A stretch of DNA of 64,000 nt from Nematostella vectensis (Eukaryota; Cnidaria; Anthozoa; Actiniaria; Edwardsiidae). Under the pieces are notes generated by a model that was not told where the DNA came from, searched no databases, and saw only the letters and a list, made by a program, of their open reading frames with translations. Location of the stretch: NCBI RefSeq assembly GCF_932526225.1, contig NC_064047.1, positions 5,331,501 to 5,395,500 of the forward strand, given 5' to 3'. The translations under genes and the position numbers were made by a program. Of this stretch, positions 1 through 11,100 are shown piece by piece; the first letter of the stretch is position 1, and the number at the start of each line of letters is the position of its first letter.

Positions 1-70
1 GGAACAAAGTTCAAGTGTACGGAGTATTGTGCTCTAATCTACCTGCACTCTCGACTAGACACGCAGCCAG
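1..70 (+). other. possible 3' end of an upstream exon (strong splice donor at 71)
   Basis: The first 70 bases read open in frame 1 (23 codons plus one base) and end in CCAG followed by GTAAGC, a near-consensus 5' splice site. The acceptor would lie before the window. It could be an upstream exon of the TIAM-like gene that is clear from 5147 onward, but I could not align the translation with any TIAM domain. I treat it only as an exon-like end. Confidence 0.25.
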
Positions 71-1469
71 GTAAGCTCTAACTATGATGTGCCATGTTGA
101 AATACGTTTTTGAGCACAACTATAGGGCTATAGAGCATTTCTCACACTTTCACGGGTGTCAGAGCTCACATTCCAACATCACATCAAAGAGCCCTGTTGT
201 TAAGTTTGCCGGGTTGAAAGTATGAAACTTATACTTACATTTAAACTACCTGGGATATATTCAAGTATACAAGGTAGGTTATGACTACCGAATCTATATC
301 GAAGAATGTGTGCGATAAAGTTTTACCCACTAAACAGACTAAAATAAAACAAATATCCCAATATGTACACTCGTTTTCAGTGCTCGTGTACCCTCTGTTT
401 TTCGTTTCTGAGTCGCAACTGGTTTTTGGTGGACGTCAATCAAACGAGAACCGGGGGCTGTTCTGTCGCCAGTTCTAGTAGCATGTTTCAAAAAGCTGTT
501 CATTTTAAAGTTTTTGTTATTGATTGTAAGCTCTCTATGTTAGAGAATTGAGCATGTTCAAAGATGTTTTTTTTAAAATATTATCGGCGATGGGTGCATA
601 GCCAGGCAATATTTCAATATGTAATGAAATTTGCCAATACAGATATACACAGATATGCTTTCCCATAATTGTAGCCTTAGATGGTTCAGGAGCCAAGACA
701 GGGGGTCCAAAATGGAAAAGGTTGCGTGTGGAATGGTAAGTAGTGAGCAAATTGCAGCAGCCTACCCTAGGGCCGAAACAGAAGGTCTATCTCTGGTTGG
801 AGCCAGAAGGGCAAGAAGGTGAATATTATTATTGTTTGTTGTAAGATTTGTGTGATTCCAGAAATGATTCAGCCCCCTCCCATCTACCGCCTGTAATTTT
901 ATCAAAAATCCAAAAAATAGGTAACAAATAGAATGGAATTTGACCCACCCTCTTTCCAAAAGAGACAAACAGTATTTTAGGCATCATACTAAAATACTTA
1001 TCCTTATCCTTATTTTTCTGGGAGGTCCTTTGATTTTTATCAGAGCTTCGCAGGACATCCAAATATACTAAACTATCATCAGTTAGACCTATAAGTTGAA
1101 AATGCTCAATTGTCATAAAGATATCTGCTATTTCTTTTTTCTGCTCTAATTTTATTGATATATCTTAATACATAAAGTTGCTTTGTCCCATACTCCCCAG
1201 TTTATCCTAAAATGTTAAAAAAATGAATTGCAGGAGTTGTGTCCAATATTTGTGTCAGGGGTCATTTCATTTTTCCTGTCTAACATTTAAAAAACATAAC
1301 TGCCTGTTACAAAGGCTATTTGTACAACAGTCACATGTTTAAATTAACCACACTTTCATTTCTTTTTTTAAGGTAGCATGCAAAGTTAAAAAAAAATGAC
1401 TAAGGTGAGTACAGTTTGTACTTAACGAGCCCATTTAGTATCCAAAAGCAATTAGAGCTGGGATGACCG
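71..1469. other. intron or intergenic sequence, nothing recognised
   Basis: AT-rich sequence upstream of the 67-bp minisatellite. One weak exon-like stretch (758-818, between a CAG acceptor and a GTGAAT donor) is open in two frames but matches nothing I recognise. No RNA gene or transposon end was seen. Confidence 0.4.
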
Positions 1470-2908
1470 ACCAGACAGAAAAGGTGCAAGTGTCGTGTGC
1501 CTGGACTTGAGGGTGTTGTTGCCAGGAGTGACATTTACCTGACAGGGAAGGTACAAGTGTCGTGTGCCTGGACTGAAGGGTTGTTTTTTTGCCAGGAGTG
1601 ACATTTACCTGACAGGGAAGGTACAAGCGTCGTGTGCCTGGACTTGAGGGTGTTGTTGCCAGGAGTGACATTTACCTGACAGGGAAGGTACAAGCGTAGT
1701 GTGCCTGGACTTGAGGGTGTTGTTGCCAGGAGTGACATTTACCTGACAGGGAAGGTACAAGCGTAGTGTGCCTGGACTGAAGGGTGTTGTTGCCAGGAGT
1801 GACATTGACCTGACAGGGAAGGTACAAGCGTCGTGTGCCTGGACTTGAGGGTGTTGTTGCCAGAAGTGACATTTACCTGACAGGGAAGGTACAAGCGTCA
1901 TGTGCCTGGACTTGAGGGTGTTGTTGGCAGGAGTGACATTTACCTGACAGGGAAGGTACAAGCGTCGTGTGCCTGGACTGAAGGGTTTTTTTTTGCCAGG
2001 AGTGACATTTACCTGACAGGGAAGGTACAAGTGTCGTGTGCCTGGACTTGAGGGTGTTGTTGCCAGGAGTGACATTTACCTGACAGGGAAGGTACAAGCG
2101 TCGTGTGCCTGGACTTGAGGGTGTTGTTGCCAGGAGTGACATTTACCTGACAGGGAAGGTACAAGCGTCGTGTGCATGGACTGAAGGGTGTTGTTGCCAC
2201 GAGTGACATTTACCTGGCAGGGAAGGTACAAGCGTCGTGTGCCTGGACTTGAGGGTGTTGTTGCCAGGAGTGACATTAACCTGACAGGGAAGGTACAAGC
2301 GTCGTGTGCCTGGACTTGAGGGTGTTGTTGCCAGGAGTGACATTTACCTGACAGGGAAGGTACAAGTGTCGTGTGCCTGGACTTGAGGGTGTTGTTGCCA
2401 GGAGTGACATTTACCTGACAGGGAAGGTACAAGTGTCGTGTGCCTGAACTTGAGGGTGTTGTTGCCAGGAGTGACATTTACCTGACAGGGAAGGTACAAG
2501 CGTCGTGTGCCTGGACTGAAGGGTGTTGTTGCCACAAGTGACATTTACCTGACAGGGAAGGTACAAGCGTCGTGTGCCTGGACTTGAGGGTGTTGTTGCC
2601 AGGAGTGACATTAACCTGACAGGGAAGGTACAAGTGTCGTGTGCCTGGACTTCAGGGTGTTGTTGCCAGGAGTGACATTTACCTGACAGGGAAGGTACAA
2701 GTGTCGTGTGCCTGGACTGAAGGGTGTTGTTGCCAGGAGTGACATTTACCTGACAGGGAAGGTACAAGTGTCGTGTGCCTGGACTTGAGGGTGTTGTTGC
2801 CAGGAGTGACATTTACCTGACAGGGAAGGTACAAGTGTCGTGTGCCTGGACTGAAGGGTGTTGTTGCCAGGAGTGACATTTACCTGACAGGGAAGGTACA
2901 AGTGTCGA
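1470..2908. repeat. 67-bp minisatellite, about 21 copies
   Basis: A 67-bp unit containing GACATTTACCTGACAGGGAA and GGTACAAGCGTCGTGTGCCT is repeated head to tail about 21 times with scattered substitutions and short indels. The period is not a multiple of three, so the minus-strand open frames running through it cycle through the same peptide in shifted registers and are not genes. It lies upstream of the first certain TIAM exon, probably in an intron. Confidence 0.95.
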
Positions 2909-3595
2909 GTGTGTGTATGAAAGTGAAATGGTACTCGCATTTGTTTTGTTTTTTTTAGATTGGCATGTCCGGGTCGACAAAGAATGACGAGAAAGGAAAG
3001 CCAGAAAATGAAATAAACATAAAAAAGAATATGTAAAATCAAGAGAGGAATTCTTTGTTATCCCCTGGAAATACGTCGAAAGTGTTACAGTTAAATTGAA
3101 AATATTTGTTTTTTTTGTTGTTGTTTATTTTTCTGCATCCTAATTATTATGTAAATTGTTTGATTTCTAATAAATCTTGTTATTTATATGCGAAAATTGT
3201 ATTTTGTAAATTAACAGATTAAGTGTGAAAATAAATGGATAACTTATGCTATCAAAACTGTTATATTATTTTGTTGAAAAGCGACGAGTAGACTGCTCTG
3301 TTAATAAGAAGAATCGCTATATGAAGTAACCACGTTTCCCTTTTTCAGCAACCTTCCTTTTGTTAGACAAACTGCTGGTGTAAGTAATCAAAGTACTCTG
3401 TGGTGGACTCTTTCATGCTAAATTAGATTTGTAATGACAAGTGACATGACCAGAGACATTTCGCTAGATTGTACAAAAATGAGCAGATTCATAAAGCAAT
3501 ATATTTATTAGTTTTTTTCCTTTCGAAGGTTAAAAAATCAGAAGAAAAACTCCAGCCTATTTTCAAATTTCTGTTCCATAATTTTCCATATAGCG

Positions 3596-3760
3596 CAGGC
3601 GCGTTCCTAGGATTGGTCGAGGGGGGTTACGCAGTCATAGGTATCATATGGAAAAAGCATAGTATTTAAAGATTCCTTAATAAGAAATGACCAACGTTTT
3701 GGCCGCCAAGGAGGGGTTCGCTCGCACCCTGGGCACCCCCCTGTGTACGTGCCTGTAACG
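3596..3760. mobile_element. MITE-like G/C-rich repeat, 'GCGTACCCAGG' superfamily
   Basis: The left end (GCAGGCGCGTTCCTAGGATT) and the right end (CCCCCTGTGTACGTGCCTGT) are imperfect inverted repeats about 160 bp apart. The interior contains GCAGTCATAGGTA and AAATGACC, which recur at 42.43-42.54 kb and 62.5 kb. It codes for nothing. Confidence 0.55.
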
Positions 3761-4162
3761 TAACTTTGGTTTGAAAAATAGCGCACGTCCGAGGCAAAAC
3801 AAACAGCGGAATGCTTCCTCATCTTCAACATTTATTCTTATGAATCTAATACCTTTTTTTTTGCTAATGCCAAATTTCTCCAATTATAACTTATATAATC
3901 TATATTTATTTATATTCAATTTGATTTTCGAATGGGAGCTCGGAAACTCTAGCGAAAATTCCCGATTGCCAAAATTCGGAAAGGAGTATCGTGTCAATAG
4001 AAACCATCGTCTCAATCGAATTTTTAAGTCGAAAAATTATCGTGTAGATAGTGACGATGTTGACGATGATCGTTGACATCGTGACGATCGACACGATGAC
4101 GAAATCAACGATCGTGACGATCGTGTCGTCTCAATCGTGTCGTCTTTACAAGAAACATCGTG

Positions 4163-4277
4163 TGATCCGTGATAATGATGGTGAAGGTGATGATGATGGT
4201 GATGGTGAAGGTGACGGTGACGGTGATGGTGATGGTGATGGTGATGGTGATGGTGATGGTGATGGTGATGGTGATGG

Positions 4278-4315
<38 letters not shown>

Positions 4316-5062
4316 ATGATGATGATAATGATGGTAGGAATGATGATTGTGATGGTGATGGTGATAATAACGGTAGTGATGATGATGGTAATAATGATGG
4401 TGATGGTGAGAATGTTAATAGTGATGATGATGGAAGTGATGGTGGTGATGGTGATGATGATGGTAATGGTGATAATGACGGTGATGGTGATGATGATGGT
4501 AGTGATGATGATGGTAATCAGGATAGTGATGGTGATGGTGATGATGATGATGATGATGGAGATGATGATGGTAGTGATGGTGATGGTGATGGTGATGGCG
4601 ATGGTGATGATGATGATGATGATGGAGATGATGATGGTAGTGATGGTGAAGGTGATGGTGATGGCGATGGTGATGATGATGACGATGATGATGGTAGTGA
4701 TGGTGAAGGTGATGAAGATGGTAATAGCGATGGTGATGACGATGATGATGGAGATGATGATGGTAGTGATGGTGGTGGTGGTGATGGTAGAGGTGATGAT
4801 TATGATGGTGGTGATGGTGATAATGATGGTGATTAGGATGGTGATGATGGTGATGTTAGTGATGGTGATTATGATAGTGATGGTGGCGGTGGTGGTTATG
4901 ATTATGATGGTGATGATGATGGTAGTGATGATGATGGTGATCGCGATAGTGATGGTGATCGTGATGGTGATGATGGTGGTGGTTATGGTGATGATGATGA
5001 TGTTGGTGATGGTGATAATGATGATGATGATGTTGGTGATGGTGATGGTGGAGATGTTTTGA
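4163..5062. repeat. (GATGGT)n / (GAT)n microsatellite, about 0.9 kb
   Basis: An almost pure run of GAT and GGT triplets with sporadic interruptions. Because the repeat is a multiple of three, several frames are open and encode low-complexity poly-Asp/Gly or poly-Met/Val peptides. These are not credible genes. The tract ends about 85 bp before the first certain TIAM exon. Confidence 0.95.
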
Positions 5063-5146
5063 TGATATTAGTAATTATGCTGTTGCTGGTTAGGTCATTA
5101 TTTTTTTGTGATGATGATTTGGTGGTTTTATGATCATGTTTTGCAG

Positions 5147-8100
5147 GATTTAAAGCTGTTGTTGAATCGATTCCTCGATCCGCTAAAAGACGAGAACTTT
5201 ATGTCTCAAGCAGAGGTTAGTGAACGATTGACATGGTATTCCGGAATGAGCGTTGCCTACTTTATACTGTCTTAATGAAACGAGCATAATAATCTTATAC
5301 TGGAGTAATGTAGTTGCTACATCAAGGTCAGGCGAGTATTTTGACTTGCGTTGCAATTTACAAGAAAATTACGAATGCAACTTTCCCCTTTTGCAGCTTT
5401 TTTTTCTTTTTCTTTTTGAAGTGGTTTCTACTTTTCGCGACATTGCGAGAAAACTTGCCTTGTGTAAAATGTTTCTACAACCTGCATTTTGCTTTAACCG
5501 TCCTTCTTTTTATTGCAAGGTGCAGGAAAAATGTTGTGTAACATGGCTTTTAAGAAGGCTAATGACGCCGGCATTTTATGCTCCCGCTCAATGCCGGGTC
5601 ACACAAAGCATCCATTTCCATCGGCTAATTCAAGCGAGAAACTAAGATATTTTCCATAAAATATCGTCAATAACGTATCAGACGTAGATTGATATTTTGT
5701 TGGTTTCCTGTAAATTTATCGTTGTATTTTTATTAATAAACAATAACAAAAGAGTTATCGATATTATTGAACTTTCTGTTGCAGGTTAAAGCCTTAGTCG
5801 GAACCGTGGATGAGATCCTGGATTTCCAGATCACTTTTCTGTCGGAAATGGAGCGCCTACTTAGCTCAGAGACAGGCTTTGATGCTTTTGACACGATTCC
5901 TCAATTCCAGGTAAAAGTTTCTATTACATTCCATTCTTTTTACTCATTTTTAGTCTTGTCTATTGCAATGGTACGGCTAGCTGAATAAAATAGTACATAT
6001 TCGCCAATACAATGTCTTCAATAATTTCAGGCGAGTACACTTGGGGGGTAGGTCGCAGGCTGCGCATCTCCCTGCCCTGCCCATGGCTACTAAAAAGTGG
6101 TTCATTTCCTATAGGCCGTTCCAGCTATAAGTTTGCGCGCGCATATCCATAGAAACCTCAACTACCAGAATGCAGCGCGGGCTTTTTTAAATTACATCAA
6201 ACGAAGCGCGCGCTGCATGCCGGTAGTTAAGGTAGGTTCCCATGGTGAGTGCGCGCGCATGCTTATAGCTGGAATGGCCAATTGATCATCGTCAAATACT
6301 ATCCTTTTTCAATATGGTACCCCCTTCCACCTCCCTCTCTCTCAGCCAATCATGTTCACGCACCTGTATGCAGGCGCGTTAAAAATGATTTTTCAAGTTG
6401 TCAATGGTTTTTTTTTTACTTACAGAATGTGATCTACACGATTGGCGAGACGTTCCTTCAATACACGGAGCACTTCAAGTTGTACAGCGCGTTCTGCTCG
6501 AGTCACTCGCGAGTTGTGGAGCTACTTGGACCAGGTACGCTCTCGTTATTACTGCGGGTTTCAACAGTCTGCGAGCTTTTTCCGACCATTTTCAACAGCT
6601 AAATCGCCTTTTGGCTTCCCTCACTCAAATTTCTTGAAGCGTTTTCGTTGGCACTGAAATGGTTTCTAATCACGCCAACCGCTTTGTAAGCAGCCCAATA
6701 AAAATCACCAGCTTGCACATTCAAAATTATATAGTTTGAATAAAGTAAGCGAGAAAGCGTTAAGCATAGTTGGAAATAATTTATGAGAACTCGCTGAAAT
6801 TAGAAAATCACAGTTAACTCGGATAAAACCGCTGATCCTAAGAATTTGTCAACGTTTTTACTGGCGGCACACATTGGCGGGAGCCAAAAATGTGTCCTCC
6901 AATACATAGCCGTAGCAGGCCTCGAAGGGGGGGGGGGGGGGGGGGGCACCATACAGAAACATAAAGAAATACCGGGGTAACAGCCACGCCCTTACTTGTC
7001 ATTTTCTTAATAATTTTTTTTTCATCTTTGGGGGGGGGGGGTACGTGCCCCCAGTGCCCCCCCTTAAGGCCCTGTAGTACCTTGTACACGTAACAAATGT
7101 AGTGTTTCTTGTACCTCAAAGAAGCCGAAGTTTTTAGATCATAATGATAGCCAACAATTTGTTGGCTATGGTAGAAATAAGGTACAACGCTTATACTTTT
7201 ACTTTTTAGACTTTTTACAAATTTGAGCGCGAAGCACTCTAGCATTTTTTTTATACTTTTACTTTTTAGACTTTTTTAAAAATTTGAGCGCGAAGCACTC
7301 TAGCATTTTTTTTATACTTTTACTTTTTAGACTTTTTTAAAAATTTGAGCGCGAAGCACTCTAGCATTTTTTTTATACTTTTACTTTTTAGACTTTTTTA
7401 AAAATTTGAGCGCGAAGCACTCTAGCATTTTTTTTATACTTTTACTTTTTAGACTTTTTTAAAAATTTGAGCGCGAAGCACTCTAGCATTTTTTTTATAC
7501 TTTTACTTTTTAGACTTTTTTAAAAATTTGAGCGCGAAGCACTCTAGCATTTTTGGGCATAGTGTGTGCTATTACACGCTCAGTTGTGTTTCTGTGAATT
7601 TCTTAGAGAGTATTTTCGTTTGTTTTTCTACTTCATTATTCAGGTAAAAACGAGGCTTTGCGGAACTTTCTCGATGCTCGGAATCCTAAGAATCAGCACT
7701 CGGGAACCCTGGAGTCGTACTTCATCAAGCCCATCCAGGTAGAGACTGCACGGGAGAATTACTGCGGTTTTAAATATCCTGCGAATTCTCGCCAACGATT
7801 TCTAATAGCTAAACCAGCTGAATCACCTTGCTTCCGTCATTCAAAACTCTTGAAGCTTTTTCATTGGCCAGCACTGAAATGGTTTCCAATCACGCCACCT
7901 CTCGCGGAAAGCGCTGACCAATCAAAAATCACCAAATGTAATTCCGTTAGTTTGAATGACGGAAACCAGAAAGCTGTTGGAAATTGTTTACGATGGTTTT
8001 GCAGAATTTTGAAAATTGCAGTAACCAGCTTCAAAAGCACATGAAAGCTCGTTTTTCCATTTTAATTTTGTTTTGACTAATGATATCATCGGTTTGCACT

Positions 8101-11100
8101 GAAATAGGGGACTTGCGCAAATTGTTCACCTGACCTTTTGGGAGGCAAATTGAGCTAAAATAAACACAGAAATGAATGCGCCGGTCACACCAGAGAACGA
8201 CAAAAAAATAAAATCTTTAAATGAAACTAAACCCTTTTCAGAAAAAAACCCTTCTGGCTTTATTCGTAAACGCTTAATAAGTTGCTTTTTGTTGCTTTAA
8301 AGCCTGAGCGCTTCCCTGCTAGCAGAGGCCTCTTTTCTTTGTATTTCGCTGGGCTGGCGTTCGCAAGGAAAAGAGACCTCTGCCATGGGTCGAAACTGTT
8401 TTCGTTGCGCATGCGTGAGCGTTTCTAAGCGACCGCATGACGTGCCAAAACCCGTACCATCGCGCGAAAGCCGTCAATATTCTAATTTTTGTCGCAAATT
8501 ATAAATCAAACTCTTCAATCAACTGTTCAATTTCAATCACCTAAAACGTCACTAAAAAGATTGAACAGCAAACACAGCGAAGACGAGTTTTGTCTTGTTT
8601 GTGGGATAAATTCCAAGACATCTGGGCAGGCGAGTTTCTTCAATGTAAATATCGCACAGTTGGACTCGAAGAAAATGTTACAAAACTTTTTGGTAAAAAA
8701 GCTAATTCTAGAAGAATTTTCAAAAGCTGTAAACGGTAGATTGACTCGTTAGTCAAACGAGAGAAAATTCTGAATGAAGACAAGGCATTGAATGGCTTCT
8801 TTCATAATTCGTCGCGTGATATTTCTACGGAGGACGCCGTTTCGAAAGCTGGCTTATTTTCCCACAGCGGATATACGTTTCATGCATGCGCTAGTCATTG
8901 TGGGCTCAAATAGTGGCCAGTAATTAATAAACGGAGTATGCGCTCTGGATCTCGTCCACGATCGTGGACGGTGGTTTGATCAAACGAACTTGCGACTTAT
9001 GGCAGAGGTATCTTTTCCACGCGAACGCCAGCCAAGCGAAGTACAGAGAAAAGAGGCCTCTGCTAGCAGAGAACCTGAGCGCGCGTTTGCCACCCAAAAA
9101 ATCACGTGAATTCGTTCCAATATTTGCCGTGTAGCATGTAGAATGTTATTACTGGCCTATTAATCTATTGTATTTGTTGAGCAGCGCATTCTGCGATACC
9201 CTCTGCTGCTAAGGACCATTCTCAAGCTGTTAGACGAGACAAGCGAAGAGTACAAAGTTTTGTTGGGTAAGCTGTGTCATCAAGGATGCGTAGGCCTGGG
9301 TCATAAATGCTAAACGTTTTTTTTTTATAGTCAGGAGGTCCAAGTGTGTGGTGTGAATTGGGAAACGAGAAAGAATTTATTAAAACCACAGAATGTTTTT
9401 TTGGTTTAAAAAAGTACCTCAACATAAACAATTTTTAACGGGGGAAACGCCATTTTTTTAAAAATATTGCATTAGATATGGGTTACAGTAGCCTGTGTAG
9501 CAATTTACAGAAGTCTAAATTACTAGCGCGTACCCAGGAATCCCTGCGGGCGTGCTTCGAGGGTACAGGTACCCCCTGTGTTCGCGCCTGGCTCTCCTCC
9601 TATCGTGATTGGTTGCCTATTGACACGATCTGGTTTCCTATTGGTAGAGGCCGTGGTTGCCATAGAGAAGGTCGCGACGCATATCAATGAGATGCAGCGG
9701 ATAACTGAGCGATTTGCGCCGATCTTTAACCAACTCGTGGAGGATTACGACGACTGCGAGGTAACGGACACTACTGACCATGACTATCCATACACCTATT
9801 TAACTGTGCCGTAGCAGGGGGTGGGCAATATTTTCAAAAATTATAAGGAAATGACCAGTAGGGGCGTGGCTGTGCCCCCATATATTTTCTAAATGTTTCT
9901 GTATCGTGCCCACTCAATATTCCAAGGCCTACTACGGCACTGCCAGGCCGAGCAAAAGCATGGTGCATGTACCTATTTAATTGTGCTATCTAAAAATATA
10001 ATTAAATTCACGTGCCTGATTTTTTTCTGAAGGCCGACTTAGACAGCAAGTTTTAGTCGTATGCAACCTGCCTACGACATTGGCCCTGAACTACACGCTA
10101 CGACTTTCGTAGTCGAGCATCGTAGCGGAGTCGTATTTACATTGTGCTACTCGAGTTGGAAATTGTGCTGTCTAAATCATCCCTAATCGAATAGCCCATT
10201 TCCGAATTACGCTCAACTGCTTTTAAAGAAAAGCTTTAAATCCAGGCCCTGTGTCCATTCTGTCACATTTCACTTTAGTTTTAGCACAGGGCCTCGATTT
10301 GAAGCTTTTCTTTGAGAGCAGTCGAGCATAATTTGTAAATGGCTTACTGTCCATGTTCAGGTTTCTGACGTCACAATTGACCGCTTGCTGCATCATGGGA
10401 AGGTCACGTGGCTGAATTGCCCAGACGAGCCTCGTTCTGGCACGCTGAAGGTCCGCTATCCCGTGTCACCTCGACTGTACAAGAAGACGACCAATAACAT
10501 CATGCACTTATTTGGTAGGTAATTTCTCAGGAGTAAAGAAGATAAAATGATGCTAGATTTGTGACGATCAGTGTGTCATGATTTTGACTATGTGATCGTG
10601 ACATCGCGACTCTGTGACTGTCACATCGTTACTATGTGACCGTGAAATCATAACCCGTGAATGTTTAATCATGACCATGTGACCATGACGTGACTATGAG
10701 GCCGTGACATCGTGACTCCGTGGCTATGAGGCCGTGGTATAACTTCTCCTTGACTGTGTGACCATGACATCGTGACTGAGAGAGCGTGACATCGTTATTC
10801 CGTGAATATGACACCCTGATATCGTGACTCTTACCATGTGATCGTGACGTCATGTCTCTGACTATATGACCGTAACTCCGTGAGTCCGTGACGGTGACAT
10901 CGTGACTATGACCGTGACATCGTGACTGACTATGTGACCGTGACTCGGTGACATTTTGAGTCCCTGACGATGAAATCGTGACCGTGAAATCGTGTCTGAC
11001 TACAGCTGTCCTTACCAGCGGGGCCCTCTCTGGCAGATAAGAAAAACGAGTAACTCGCAGCCTTCCCCCTTTTTTGCTCTTCTTTGTTGATTGCCGATGT

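Noticed and set aside
758-818. Possible extra TIAM exon between CAG acceptor and GTGAAT donor
   Set aside because: Open in two frames, but neither translation aligns with a TIAM domain and the phase with the neighbouring exon end is ambiguous.
1435-3042. Many overlapping minus-strand open frames beginning MSLLATTP...
   Set aside because: They are translations of the 67-bp minisatellite in cycling frames. There are no splice or start signals independent of the repeat.
4051-5062. Open frames encoding poly-Asp/Gly and poly-Met/Val proteins
   Set aside because: Product of the (GATGGT)n microsatellite, which is open in more than one frame.
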